A stretch of DNA of 64,000 nt from assembly GCA_014385265.1 (NCBI GenBank), contig JACRTJ010000014.1, positions 1 through 64,000 on the forward strand, read 5' to 3'. Positions within the stretch are counted from its first letter, which is position 1; every line of letters starts with the position of its first letter. Below are positions 23,005 through 36,339 of the stretch, piece by piece. The notes under the pieces were generated by a model. That model was not told the DNA's origin. It was given only the letters and a program-made list of their open reading frames with translations, and did no database searches. Made by a program: the position numbers and the translations under genes. The DNA comes from Enterocloster hominis (ex Liu et al. 2021). Lineage in GTDB: Bacteria; Bacillota; Clostridia; Lachnospirales; Lachnospiraceae.

Positions 23005-24546
23005 TTACATAACGCCTGCCGGCAGATAGATCCCAACGCCGGGGCCGAAGGGGATTCCCAGAAGCATCCAGATCACCAGGAAGATGATCCATGCGATCTG
23101 AAGCACGATGGACATGGGGATCATATTGGCGATCAGGGTACCGATCTTTAAGTTGGGAACGTACTTGGTCTGCGCTACGCTGAGGATCATCCAGATGTAT
23201 GCGGACATGGGGGTCCAGCAGTTGAACGGGGAGTCGCCGATGCGGTAGCACAGCTGGGTGAAGCCTGGATGATAGCCAAGGAGCATGAACATGGGCACGA
23301 AGATCGGTGCAAAAATCGCCCACTTGGCAGAACCGGAGGATACAAAAATGTTGACAAAGGAGCAGAGGAGAATAAAAGCAACACACAGAGGAATACCTGT
23401 GAAGCCGACGTTCTCCAGGAAGTCAGCGCCGCCGATGGCTAACAGCGTTCCTAATTTGGTCCAGTTGAAGAGACCCTGGAACTGTCCGCAGAAGAAGCAG
23501 AACAGAACATAGGAGCCCATACCGGCCATCTGTTTGGCCATCGCTTTGTTGACGTCGTTGATGTTTTTAAAGCTGCCGGAAACATATCCATAGGAAAGTC
23601 CGCAGATGGAAAACAGGACGAACAGGATCGGGATCAGTCCCTTAAGGAACGGAGAGCCTACAAATTTTCCGTTTTCGCCGGCCAGCGGTCCCATAAAGAA
23701 CAGTACGGCGATCAGGGCCATATAAATGAGAGCTGTGATTCCTGCCGCATGAAGGCCCTTTTTCTGCTGGGGCGTAACTTCATCCAGCTTGGCGTTTCCG
23801 GAGCCCTCGTATTTTCCAAGACGCGGCTCGATCATATGTACAGAGCACCATCCAATGACAAGGGAGCAGAGGAAGGTGGATGCGATCATGAAGAACCAGT
23901 TACAGGTTGCGTCTACGGCAAAGGTGGTTTCTGGCATGAACGCCTTGATGGCATCATTGGTAAGGCCCTGGAGCAGTGTGTCGGTTCCTGCTACCATCAG
24001 GTTCGCGGTAAAACCGGCCTGGGCGCCTGCGTAGCCAACCATCATACCCACAACGGGGTGCTTGCCCACGCCCATGTATACAATGGCGGCCATGGGCGGG
24101 ATCACCACCATGGCAGTGTCGGAAGCGATGTTGCCGACGGTTCCGATGAACGCTACCACATAGGGAACCAGGGCAGCCGGAACGTTCTTTAAGGAGCTGT
24201 TTAAAAGGGAGATGAGCATTCCGGATTCTTCACAGAGGCCGATGCCCAGGGTCATGGTGATTACCAGGCCCAGAGGCGCGAAGCCAGTGAAGTTTTTCAC
24301 CATATTGTCCAGGAACCAGTGAAGGCCTTCGGTGGTGAAGAGGTTGGCGGATGTGACGGCTTCTCCAGATGCCGGATTGGTAAGCGTGAGCCCGGTCATG
24401 GTGAAGATCGCGCCGATCACCGCAGTGAACAGGAACAGCCAGCAGAAAAGGATGGCCGGCGGCGGCAGCTTGTTGCAGACAGCTTCAATGCCGTTGATCA
24501 GTCGGTCGATCTTTGAAACTTTCTTCGCAGTCGTGTTGTCTTTCAT
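23005..24546 (-). CDS. AbgT family p-aminobenzoyl-glutamate transporter
   Basis: 513 aa, about 11-13 membrane segments, usual AbgT length. Recognised from VCNKLPPPAILFCWLFLF near the N-terminus, GFAPLGLVITMTLGIGLCEESGMLISLLN, VAFIGTVGNIASDTAMVVIPPMAAIVY and the C-terminal AKWAIFAPIFVPMFMLLGYHP and MSAYIWMIL. Members import p-aminobenzoyl-glutamate, a folate breakdown product, and some export sulfonamides. AGGAGGGG lies 7 nt before the ATG. A folate-riboswitch-controlled FolT is encoded 12 kb away, making folate salvage a consistent theme. Confidence 0.9.
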   Translation of the reverse strand: MKDNTTAKKVSKIDRLINGIEAVCNKLPPPAILFCWLFLFTAVIGAIFTMTGLTLTNPASGEAVTSANLFTTEGLHWFLDNMVKNFTGFAPLGLVITMTLGIGLCEESGMLISLLNSSLKNVPAALVPYVVAFIGTVGNIASDTAMVVIPPMAAIVYMGVGKHPVVGMMVGYAGAQAGFTANLMVAGTDTLLQGLTNDAIKAFMPETTFAVDATCNWFFMIASTFLCSLVIGWCSVHMIEPRLGKYEGSGNAKLDEVTPQQKKGLHAAGITALIYMALIAVLFFMGPLAGENGKFVGSPFLKGLIPILFVLFSICGLSYGYVSGSFKNINDVNKAMAKQMAGMGSYVLFCFFCGQFQGLFNWTKLGTLLAIGGADFLENVGFTGIPLCVAFILLCSFVNIFVSSGSAKWAIFAPIFVPMFMLLGYHPGFTQLCYRIGDSPFNCWTPMSAYIWMILSVAQTKYVPNLKIGTLIANMIPMSIVLQIAWIIFLVIWMLLGIPFGPGVGIYLPAGVM

Positions 24547-24714
24547 GTGAAAACCCCTCCTATCTTATATTGGCAGAACCACGGACATGGCTCTGCTGAT
24601 ATTCTTATCATACTATGAAAATGACGAAAAAGCCAGGAAAAGTTTATAGAAATTTTATCAATTTAATTTTTTTGTTATAAAAAACAAGAATACCTTTGGG
24701 CATTTGTTACAAAC

Positions 24715-24743
24715 TTGCGTTTGGTATGAAACCATGATAAAAT
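24715..24743 (+). promoter_or_regulatory. Promoter of the NERD-like gene
   Basis: TTGCGT (24715-24720), 17-nt spacer, TAAAAT (24738-24743), 35 nt before the ATG. Confidence 0.65.
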
Positions 24744-24777
24744 AAAGGGGAAATTTTGAAAATAGGGGGATTGCGGT

Positions 24778-25425
24778 ATGTTCTTCGGGGGAAATTTTCA
24801 GCTCTGGAAGCTGCACACGGCAGCGGATTATCTGTCGTTCTTTCTGTTCCTTTTGGCGGGGATCGCGGTATTTGTCGTGGCGGCAAAATGCATGAATCGC
24901 CGGAGGAACCATGAAACAGCTGTAAATAAAGTAATGAAACGGCTGGGGAAGCTGGGAAAGAAGCCCTCCAGGGTCTATAAAAATGTGACCCTGAAGACAG
25001 AGGACGGCGGCCAGAGCCTGGACGGGATCGTTCTGGACCGGGGCGGGATCCGCCTGGTGCGAGCCTACGGGTGGGGGACAAAGATCTACGGAAAGCCCGA
25101 CGGCGAAATGTGGAGGCGGGAAGACCCGAAACGAAAGGAAGAGTTTAAGAATCCGCTGTTTGAGCTCAATGCGGCTGCGGAGCTCATAAAGAATGCGTTA
25201 AAAGACCAGGGGATGGAGAAGATAACGGTAACTCCTCTGGTGGTCTTTGCAGATAATTACCAGATCCCGGAGCTGTATCTGGGATATGGGTCCTGTTCTA
25301 CCACATATCAGGAATTAAAGGACTGGTATAAGAAGCAGGGGCTCCCAAAAGAGGCTGCGTATGATGTGGAGAAGGCCTCGGCCGCGGTGGAGGGACTTCT
25401 GACCGCCGGGACCGGGAACGCGTAA
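24778..25425 (+). CDS. Membrane-anchored NERD-like protein
   Basis: 215 aa. One N-terminal membrane segment (about 17-40) followed by a basic stretch, then a domain resembling NERD (nuclease-related): SLDGIVLDRGGIRLVRAYGWGTKIYGKPDGEMW and FKNPLFELNAAAELIKNALK. In canonical NERD the strand after the Asp carries IE.K; here it reads LVRAYGWG, so the catalytic Lys is missing and nuclease activity is doubtful. GGGGG is about 9 nt before the ATG. Followed 26 bp later by the M20 peptidase. Function unknown; the domain call is moderate. Confidence 0.55.
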   Translation: MFFGGNFQLWKLHTAADYLSFFLFLLAGIAVFVVAAKCMNRRRNHETAVNKVMKRLGKLGKKPSRVYKNVTLKTEDGGQSLDGIVLDRGGIRLVRAYGWGTKIYGKPDGEMWRREDPKRKEEFKNPLFELNAAAELIKNALKDQGMEKITVTPLVVFADNYQIPELYLGYGSCSTTYQELKDWYKKQGLPKEAAYDVEKASAAVEGLLTAGTGNA

Positions 25426-25451
25426 TATATAATTTACAGGAGGGGTATTCT

Positions 25452-26558
25452 ATGATAAACGAAAAGAGACTTCTGGACACATTTTTAGAGTACGTCCAGA
25501 TCGACAGTGAAACAAAGAATGAGAAGGCCATGGGAGAGCGGCTGGTACAGGATCTGAAGGCTCTGGGCTTTGAGGTCCAGACCGACCGGGCAGGAGAGGC
25601 CTTTGGCTCCAACGGCTTTAATGTCCATGCATTTTTAGAGGGCACGATCCCGGGAGATCCCACGATCTTCTGTGCCCATATGGATACGGTGGCTCCCGGA
25701 AACGGGATCAGGCCTGTGATCAAAGACGGCATTATCGGCACCGACGGCTCCACCATCCTGGCAGGCGATGATAAATCCGGCATTGCGGCCATTATGGAGG
25801 CCCTGGCTGTTATTAAGGAAAAGGATCTGCCCCACAGAAGCGCAGACATCCTCTTTACCATCGGAGAAGAGGGCGGAATGAACGGCGCGAAAAATATGGA
25901 TTATTCCATGCTTAAGGGGAAAGAGGCCATGGTTTTCGATGCGGGCGGAGATACGGGAAAGGTCCTGACCTGCGGACCTGGCCAGATCAAGATAAATGCC
26001 ACCATTACAGGCCGGTCCTCCCATGCGGGCCTGGCTCCGGAAGCCGGGATCAGCGCCATCCAGGCGGCTGCAAAGGGGATCGCGAAAATGAATCTTTTAA
26101 GGATCGATGAGGAGACCACCTGCAATATCGGAACCTTAAGATCTGAGTATGCCACCAACATCGTTCCGGAAAAGGCGGTGCTGGTCGCCGAGGTCAGGAG
26201 CCGGGACCTGGATAAACTAAACGCCCAGGCTGCCCATATGAAGCAATGCCTGGAGGAGGCCTGCCAGGAGCTGGGCGCATCCCTGGATATCGACCTTTCC
26301 ACAAATTATGTGAGCTTCCGTGTGGATAATGATGACGAGCTGGTGAAGCGGGTGTTTGCAGCCTGCGGGCGGCTGGGGATCCCGGCCTCCACAGAAAAGG
26401 GCGGCGGCGGAAGCGACGCCAATGTGATGGCTCTCCATGGGATCAAGCCAGTGGTGCTTTCCACGGGCATGACAAAGGTACATACCACAGAGGAGACTTT
26501 GAAGGTGGAAGAGTTAAATAAGTGTGCGGCCCTGGTGCTGGACCTGCTGACCAATTAA
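25452..26558 (+). CDS. M20-family metallopeptidase (PepT-like)
   Basis: 368 aa with the two-domain M20 layout. Zinc-site motifs: FCAHMDTVAPG, LAGDDKSGIAAI, TIGEEGGMNGA (Glu-Glu), VFDAGGDTG, and GGGGSDANV plus a late His in TKVHTTEE. The lid domain starts near KINATITGRSSHAGLAPEAGI. This matches the peptidase T-like group acting on di- or tripeptides. GGAGGGG lies 9 nt before the ATG. It probably shares a transcript with the NERD-like gene. Confidence 0.9.
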   Translation: MINEKRLLDTFLEYVQIDSETKNEKAMGERLVQDLKALGFEVQTDRAGEAFGSNGFNVHAFLEGTIPGDPTIFCAHMDTVAPGNGIRPVIKDGIIGTDGSTILAGDDKSGIAAIMEALAVIKEKDLPHRSADILFTIGEEGGMNGAKNMDYSMLKGKEAMVFDAGGDTGKVLTCGPGQIKINATITGRSSHAGLAPEAGISAIQAAAKGIAKMNLLRIDEETTCNIGTLRSEYATNIVPEKAVLVAEVRSRDLDKLNAQAAHMKQCLEEACQELGASLDIDLSTNYVSFRVDNDDELVKRVFAACGRLGIPASTEKGGGGSDANVMALHGIKPVVLSTGMTKVHTTEETLKVEELNKCAALVLDLLTN

Positions 26559-26598
26559 AGCAATGCCGCCGGAAGAAGAAAGACAGAGGTTTTGAAAA

Positions 26599-27966
26599 TT
26601 GGAACGAAAGCTGGAACGAAAACTGGATCTGAGATCCATCAGACGCTCGCCGACGCGGATGCTTCTGGCGGGATATCTTACGGTGATTTTAATAGGAACG
26701 GTCCTTCTGATGCTGCCGGTCTCCTCCAGAGAGGGGATCGTGACGCCGGTGACGGACTCGTTTTTTACGGCAGTCTCGGCGGCTTGTGTGACGGGTCTGG
26801 TGCGCTTTGATACGTATACCCACTGGTCCCTGTTCGGCCAGATCGTCCTGCTCCTGCTGATCCAGGTGGGGGGACTGGGCTTTATGACGATCCTTTTGTC
26901 CGCCCATACCTTTTCGGGCCAGAAGATCGGCCTGTCCTCCCGCATCCTTATGCGGGAGGCGGTGGCAGCGCCCCAGGTAGGCGGCATCGTCCGTATGACC
27001 AGGTTCATCCTGAAGGGGACGCTTCTGATCGAGGGCCTGGGGGCGGCGGCCCTGGCTCTTTATTTCTGCCCCCGGCTGGGGCTTTTTAAGGGCCTTTATT
27101 ATTCGGTATTCCATTCGGTGTCCGCCTTCTGCAACGCAGGATTTGACCTGATGGGTGCAGAAACACCATTTTCTTCGCTGACGGCAGAAGCAGGAAACTG
27201 GTATCTGAATTTGGTGATTATGGCACTCATCGTCATTGGCGGCCTTGGATTTTTCGTGTGGCTGGATCTTCTGGATTCCAGGTTCCGGTTTAAAAACCTG
27301 AGGCTCCATTCAAAGATCGTGGTTTTTATGACGGCAGTTCTTCTGGCCGGCGGAGCACTGGGGCTGTTCCTTCTGGAGCTTACCGGGGAGGCCTATGAGG
27401 GTATGAGCCTGGGAGACAGGATCCTGGCGTCCCTGTTCCAGTCGGTGACGGTCCGGACGGCCGGGTTTAATACGGTGGACCTGGCGGCTCTCAGGGAAGG
27501 AAGTATCTTCCTTATGATCTGTCTGATGGTGGTGGGCGGCTCCACTGGATCCACAGCCGGAGGAATGAAGACCACTACGGCGGCCGTGCTAGTTTTGAGC
27601 ATTTTTTCCACATTCCGTCAGAAGAAAAATGTGGAATGCTTTAAGAGGCGGCTGGAGGACGGGATCACCCGGACGGCCTCCTGTATCTTTATGATGTATC
27701 TGATCCTGATCATTCTGTCTACGCTGGTGCTATCTGCGGCCGAGGGGATCCCGGTGCTGACGGCCATGTTTGAGACCACATCGGCCATTGCCACGGTGGG
27801 CGTGACTCTGGGGATCACGCCGGAGGTGTCCATGGTGTCCAAGCTGGTGCTGGCCTTTCTGATGATCTTTGGAAGAGCCGGTTCCCTGACCATGCTTTTG
27901 GCCTTCGCCTCGGACCGGCCTCCGGTGGCATCGAAAAAGCCCCTGGAAAAGATCCAGGTGGGCTGA
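26599..27966 (+). CDS. TrkH/KtrB potassium uptake channel subunit
   Basis: 455 aa, eight or more membrane segments with four pore-like repeats typical of TrkH/KtrB: SFFTAVSAACVTGLVRFDT, SVSAFCNAGFDL, SVTVRTAGFNTVDL and FETTSAIATVGVTLG, each with the filter glycine. Length favours KtrB. The start appears to be TTG 26599, 8 nt after AGAGGT; the next in-frame ATG (26659) would remove the basic N-terminus. It is followed by its RCK partner 29 bp downstream. KtrB proteins are often sodium-dependent. Confidence 0.9.
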   Translation: MERKLERKLDLRSIRRSPTRMLLAGYLTVILIGTVLLMLPVSSREGIVTPVTDSFFTAVSAACVTGLVRFDTYTHWSLFGQIVLLLLIQVGGLGFMTILLSAHTFSGQKIGLSSRILMREAVAAPQVGGIVRMTRFILKGTLLIEGLGAAALALYFCPRLGLFKGLYYSVFHSVSAFCNAGFDLMGAETPFSSLTAEAGNWYLNLVIMALIVIGGLGFFVWLDLLDSRFRFKNLRLHSKIVVFMTAVLLAGGALGLFLLELTGEAYEGMSLGDRILASLFQSVTVRTAGFNTVDLAALREGSIFLMICLMVVGGSTGSTAGGMKTTTAAVLVLSIFSTFRQKKNVECFKRRLEDGITRTASCIFMMYLILIILSTLVLSAAEGIPVLTAMFETTSAIATVGVTLGITPEVSMVSKLVLAFLMIFGRAGSLTMLLAFASDRPPVASKKPLEKIQVG

Positions 27967-27995
27967 TACAGCATTGTTAATAAGAGGAGGAAATT

Positions 27996-28643
27996 ATGAT
28001 ATCTGTTCTGATCATTGGACTTGGACGGTTTGGCCGTCATATGGCAATTAAATTCCAGGAGCAGGGAAATGATGTGATGGCGGTGGAAAAAGATGAAACC
28101 AGGGCGGATGAAATGGCCCCGGTGATCCAGAATATCCAGATCGGAGACGCCACCAACGAGGATTTCCTGCAGTCTCTGGGGGTGGGGAATTACGATGTCT
28201 GCGTGGTAGGAATTGGAGAAAGCTTTCAGACGGCCCTGGAGATCACGGTGCATTTAAAGGATCTGGGGGCGAAGTATGTGGTGGCCCGGGCTACCCGGGA
28301 TATTTATAAAAAGCTCCTTTTAAGGAATGGGGCCGATCATGTGGTCTACGCGGAGCGGGAGGTGGCGGAGCGGCTGGCTGTCCGCTACGGAACAGCCCGG
28401 GGAATCTTTGATTATGTGGAGCTGACGCCGGAATACGGGATCTATGAGATCGAGCTGCCTCACGGCTGGGCCGGCCACAGCATCCTGGAGCGCCAGGTGC
28501 GGACCCGCCACAATATCAATATCCTGGCCATCCGCCATGGAAGGAACCTGTTCCCCATGCCGGGGCCGGAGCACGTGTTCACAGAGGGAGAGACTCTGAT
28601 GGTCATGGGCAGCGAGAGGGATATCAAAGCGCTGATGAGGTAA
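27996..28643 (+). CDS. TrkA/KtrA regulatory subunit (RCK)
   Basis: 215 aa cytosolic ring protein that gates the TrkH/KtrB pore. RCK-N nucleotide fold with GLGRFGRHMA and an acidic residue ending strand 2 (AVEKDE), DATNEDFLQSLGV, then an RCK-C domain (about 135-215: TPEYGIYEIELPHGWAG..., EGETLMVMGSERDI) of the kind that binds c-di-AMP in other Firmicutes. GAGGAGG lies 7 nt before the ATG. Confidence 0.92.
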   Translation: MISVLIIGLGRFGRHMAIKFQEQGNDVMAVEKDETRADEMAPVIQNIQIGDATNEDFLQSLGVGNYDVCVVGIGESFQTALEITVHLKDLGAKYVVARATRDIYKKLLLRNGADHVVYAEREVAERLAVRYGTARGIFDYVELTPEYGIYEIELPHGWAGHSILERQVRTRHNINILAIRHGRNLFPMPGPEHVFTEGETLMVMGSERDIKALMR

Positions 28644-28660
28644 AAGAAAAGAGACACATA

Positions 28661-28692
28661 AAAAGAGCTCCGGCATAACCGGGGCTCTTTTC
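28661..28692 (+). terminator. Terminator of the potassium uptake operon
   Basis: AAAAGAGCTCCGG-CATAA-CCGGGGCTCTTTT, 13-bp stem with one wobble and T-run, 17 nt after the trkA stop. Confidence 0.9.
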
Positions 28693-28699
28693 ACAAATA

Positions 28700-28836
28700 C
28701 TAAAAAGGGGGATGTAAGAGTTACTATGTAAGCTGTATGTAAATCCCTGTCTCATGTGGAGACGGGAAGTGTTGTTAGACGACCCCGGAAGCTGGAACGC
28801 GCGTTTCTTCGCCTCCGGGCTCTTGTTTTTGTTTTA
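28700..28836 (+). other. Putative structured RNA ending in its own terminator
   Basis: No coding frame. Successive hairpins can be drawn: GGGAT...ATCCC (28709-28747), CCC-T-GTCTC-ATGTG-GAGAC-GGG (28745-28766), GTTGT-TAG-ACGAC, and finally CCCGGA...TCCGGG (28784-28819) with the inner palindrome AACGCGCGTT, followed by CTCTTGTTTTTGTTTT. The end looks like an intrinsic terminator, which would release an RNA of about 130-140 nt or attenuate something upstream. No known riboswitch consensus (ydaO, GEMM, T-box, SAM) is recognisable. The rest of the gap to 29048 holds only the atp promoter. Confidence 0.45.
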
Positions 28837-28983
28837 TGGCTTTAGTATACCGGATAATTGTGACGTAAGTATGGAAAAACTATAAAAGGAAAATAAAGAA
28901 ACTTAACATTTCATTGCGCTTTGTTGAGAATGCGTAAGAACCGGGACAGAGTGAAGAATTTCAGCAAAAGCGCCGCTTAGAAA

Positions 28984-29012
28984 TGGACAAAGGCGCAAAA
29001 ATCGAGTATAAT
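28984..29012 (+). promoter_or_regulatory. Promoter of the ATP synthase operon
   Basis: TGGACA (28984-28989), 17-nt spacer, TATAAT (29007-29012). It overlaps an upstream ATG (28983) that would otherwise look like the start of the first gene, so translation must begin downstream, at GTG 29049. Confidence 0.8.
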
Positions 29013-29048
29013 ACTCTCATGCGCAAAAATGAAGAAGGAGTGGCTCTG

Positions 29049-29357
29049 GTGCGTAAGAAAAACGGATTTGAAAATCTGGTGCTGATCAGCCAGCTGGGAC
29101 TCAATGTCCTGACCGCTGTGTTTTTATGCGTGGCGGCCGGCGTATGGGCAGACCGGCGGTTCGGCACCAGCCTTACGCTTCTCTTTCTGCTCCTGGGGAT
29201 CCTGTCGGGGGGCTTAAGCGCCTATAAAATGGCGCGGCGGACCATCGAGCGGGAACAGGAAGAGAAAGAAAAGGAAGAAAAAGCACGGGAAGAGAACTGG
29301 AAAAAGCGGTATGGGACCGGAGACGGTGCCGGCCGGAATAAACGGAAGGGATGGTGA
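29049..29357 (+). CDS. atpZ: AtpZ/AtpI family protein, first gene of atp operon
   Basis: 102 aa with two membrane segments (about LVLISQLGLNVLTAVFLCVAAGVWA and LTLLFLLLGILSGGLSAYKMA) and a charged Glu/Lys-rich tail. AtpZ-type proteins sit at the head of ATP synthase operons and help assemble the enzyme or supply Mg. The start is GTG 29049, 8 nt after AAGGAG; ATG 28983 overlaps the promoter. It is followed almost directly by atpI. Confidence 0.8.
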   Translation: MRKKNGFENLVLISQLGLNVLTAVFLCVAAGVWADRRFGTSLTLLFLLLGILSGGLSAYKMARRTIEREQEEKEKEEKAREENWKKRYGTGDGAGRNKRKGW

Positions 29358-29362
29358 CTGTT

Positions 29363-29788
29363 ATGATGAGTGACGAGACAAAAAAACAGGTCATCCTCAT
29401 GTCCGTGGGCATTGTTCTCCATAACCTGGTGCTTTTTTTAATTTGCCTGATCTGGTTCCGGAGCGTTCCGGTCTTCTTTGGTATCCTTACGGGGATGGCG
29501 GCGGCCGAGCTGTGGCTTCTCAGCATGGCTTATTCAACGGAGCTGTGCGCGGCATCGGCCGATGAAGCTTACGCCAGAAAAAAGATGGTGACCCATGCTC
29601 TCTTAAGGAGTCTGGCCGTATTTGGAGGGATCGCTCTGATCTGGAAATTTACGGAGATCAATCTTTTATCCCTGGTGGCGGGAATACTGGGACTAAAGAC
29701 AGGGGCTTATCTTTACCCGGTAGTGCGCAGGATCGCAGACCGGAGGGCCGGATGCAGCCGGCCTGACGGAAAAGACAGCGTATCATAA
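29363..29788 (+). CDS. atpI: ATP synthase subunit I-like membrane protein
   Basis: 141 aa, four hydrophobic segments (VILMSVGIVLHNLVLFLICL, VFFGILTGMAAAELWLL, ALLRSLAVFGGIALIW, LLSLVAGILGLKTGAYLYPV). Position between atpZ and atpB marks it as the AtpI-like assembly factor that helps form the c-ring. ATG 29363 is preferred; ATG 29351 overlaps the previous gene and sits too close to its purine box. Sequence in this family is poorly conserved, so the call rests on layout. Confidence 0.7.
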   Translation: MMSDETKKQVILMSVGIVLHNLVLFLICLIWFRSVPVFFGILTGMAAAELWLLSMAYSTELCAASADEAYARKKMVTHALLRSLAVFGGIALIWKFTEINLLSLVAGILGLKTGAYLYPVVRRIADRRAGCSRPDGKDSVS

Positions 29789-29808
29789 AAAGAAAGGAGG
29801 GCGAAAGA

Positions 29809-30787
<979 letters not shown>

Positions 30788-30837
30788 TTTTTCAGGCTTC
30801 CCAGTGAACATAGAAGAAAAGGAGGCGAGACAAAACC

Positions 30838-31353
30838 GTGGAACGGTTAATCAATTTTGACCCTCAATGGATCAACGATGTGGTGATCACGGGAATCAAT
30901 ATCTTTATCCTGTTCTTTGCGATGTCCTATCTTTTATTCAATCCGGCCAGGGACTACCTGGAGAAGAGGAGAAAGAAGATCGCCGGCGACCTGGAGACGG
31001 CAAAGTCCAGCCGGGAAAGCGCTCTGGCGCTTCAGGCTGAGTATGAGGAAAAGCTCCGGTCCATTGACAAGGAGGCGGAGGCCATCCTGGACGAGGCCCG
31101 GAAAAAGGCAAAGAAGCAGGAGGCCGAGATCCTGGAGGAGGCCAGGGCGGAAGCCGGCCGGATCCTGGAACGGGCCAGCCGGGAGATCGACCTGGAGAAG
31201 AAGAAGGCCCTGGAGGATGTGAAGACAGAGATCGTATCCATCGCATCCCTGATGGCCGGAAAAGCCGTGGCAGCGTCCATGGATGTGAAGATCCAGGATT
31301 CCCTGATCCAGGAGACTTTAAAGGAAATGGGTGAGAGCACATGGCAAAGCTAG
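30838..31353 (+). CDS. atpF: ATP synthase F0 subunit b
   Basis: 171 aa peripheral stalk. One N-terminal membrane helix (VVITGINIFILFFAMSYLLF) is followed by a long charged coiled coil (about 40-135, with EEKLRSIDKEAEAILDEARK and similar). Start GTG 30838 after AAGGAGG. The last 13 nt overlap atpH. Confidence 0.93.
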   Translation: MERLINFDPQWINDVVITGINIFILFFAMSYLLFNPARDYLEKRRKKIAGDLETAKSSRESALALQAEYEEKLRSIDKEAEAILDEARKKAKKQEAEILEEARAEAGRILERASREIDLEKKKALEDVKTEIVSIASLMAGKAVAASMDVKIQDSLIQETLKEMGESTWQS

Positions 31354-31889
31354 TGTCAAAGGTTTACGGAGACGCGCTGTTTGAAGAGGCCATGGAAAAG
31401 GACGTTCTGTCCCAGTGGTACGAGGAGATCTGTGCCCTGCGGACCATTTTCCTGGAAAATCCGGATCTGGCGCAGTTTCTGAACCATCCGCAGATCGTAA
31501 AGGAAGAAAAGAAGAAGGTGGTGGAGGCCATTTTCTCCGGAAAGCTTTCCGAGGGTCTGCTGGGGTTCCTTGTGACTGTCATTGAAAAAGGCCGTCAGAA
31601 TGACATGATCCCCATCTGTGATCATTTTACAGACCGGGTAAAGGCATATAAAAAGATCGGCGTGGTGAACGTCACCAGCGCCTTACCGCTGTCCGAGGAC
31701 CAGAAAAAGCGTGTGGAGGAGCGGCTTTTGGAAACCACAGGCTTTGTAAGTCTGGAAATGGAATACGCTGTGGACGAGTCCCTTCTTGGGGGGCTGGTGA
31801 TCCGCATCGGCGACCGGGTGGTGGACAGCAGCATCAAAACCAGGCTGGAGGAGATCCGCAGGGATCTTATGAAATTACAGCTGGCTTAG
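31341..31889 (+). CDS. atpH: ATP synthase F1 subunit delta
   Basis: 182 aa, usual size. The helical N-terminal domain (VSKVYGDALFEEAMEK..., LNHPQIVKEEKK) binds alpha; the C-terminal part (EYAVDESLLGGLVIRIGDRVVDSSIKTRLEEI) binds b. It overlaps atpF, indicating coupled translation with 1:2 stoichiometry adjustment. Confidence 0.93.
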   Translation: MAKLVSKVYGDALFEEAMEKDVLSQWYEEICALRTIFLENPDLAQFLNHPQIVKEEKKKVVEAIFSGKLSEGLLGFLVTVIEKGRQNDMIPICDHFTDRVKAYKKIGVVNVTSALPLSEDQKKRVEERLLETTGFVSLEMEYAVDESLLGGLVIRIGDRVVDSSIKTRLEEIRRDLMKLQLA

Positions 31890-31894
31890 GATGC

Positions 31895-31926
31895 AAGCGG
31901 CAGGCTGCAGAAGCGGCAGGCTGCAG
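31895..31926 (+). repeat. 16-bp tandem duplication in atpH-atpA spacer
   Basis: AAGCGGCAGGCTGCAG occurs twice in direct succession (31895-31910, 31911-31926) within the 68-bp gap between atpH and atpA. A recent small duplication, or spacing of a translation signal. The unit can also fold locally (GCAGGCTGC). Confidence 0.9.
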
Positions 31927-31933
31927 ACCGTAA

Positions 31934-33460
<1,527 letters not shown>

Positions 33461-33475
33461 GGCAGGTGACAGAGC

Positions 33476-35777
<2,302 letters not shown>

Positions 35778-35788
35778 GGGGTGGGAAC

Positions 35789-36193
35789 ATGGCGGAAACG
35801 ATGAAGCTTCAGGTGATCACGCCTGATAAGGAGTTCTTCCACGGGGATGTGTCCATGGTGGAGCTGAATACCGCAGACGGCGAGCTGGGCGTTTACCCCC
35901 AGCATATCCCGCTGACCACAGCGGCGGCGCCGGGCGTTTTAAAGATCCATCAGGACGGCCAGGTGAAAAAGGCGGCGCTCCTTTCCGGATTCCTTCAGAT
36001 CCTTCCGGAGAAGATGACCATCTTAGCCGAGGTCTGTGAATGGCCGGAGGAGATCGACGGGGCCAGGGCCAATGAAGCCAGGATCCGCGCCGAGAGGCGG
36101 CTCACGGAGCACAGCCCGGAAACGGATATCGCCAGGGCCGAGGCGGCGCTTCAGCGTGCGCTGGTGCGGCTTTCACTGGTGGAGGAGCACTAA
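35789..36193 (+). CDS. atpC: ATP synthase F1 subunit epsilon
   Basis: 134 aa. N-terminal beta sandwich (MKLQVITPDKEFFHGDVSMV, TADGELGVYPQHIPLTTA) and C-terminal two-helix part (RANEARIRAERRLTEH). It links gamma to the c-ring and can inhibit hydrolysis. Last gene of the atp operon. Confidence 0.96.
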   Translation: MAETMKLQVITPDKEFFHGDVSMVELNTADGELGVYPQHIPLTTAAAPGVLKIHQDGQVKKAALLSGFLQILPEKMTILAEVCEWPEEIDGARANEARIRAERRLTEHSPETDIARAEAALQRALVRLSLVEEH

Positions 36194-36213
36194 GAATACG
36201 TTCTCCTATCCTG

Positions 36214-36258
36214 GCCAGGGCGCATTAATCTTTTTGTAAGACGAAATGCGCCGCTGGC
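36214..36258. repeat. Inverted repeat after atpC
   Basis: GCCAG-GGCGCATT (36214-36226) pairs with AATGCGCC-G-CTGGC (36245-36258), a 13-bp stem with one bulged G around an 18-nt loop. No T-run follows, so it may protect the 3' end of the mRNA rather than terminate. Confidence 0.6.
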
Positions 36259-36286
36259 GGGAAGCGGATGAGCAGATTGTAAAAAT

Positions 36287-36339
36287 AGCCTGGAGAGACG
36301 GCAAATTGGAAACAAAGGCCGTTTTTCCAGGCTTTTTTG
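36287..36339 (+). terminator. Terminator of the atp operon
   Basis: AGCCTGGA (36287-36294) with TCCAGGC (36326-36332), and inner ACGGC/GCCGT, followed by TTTTTTGT. Confidence 0.8.
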
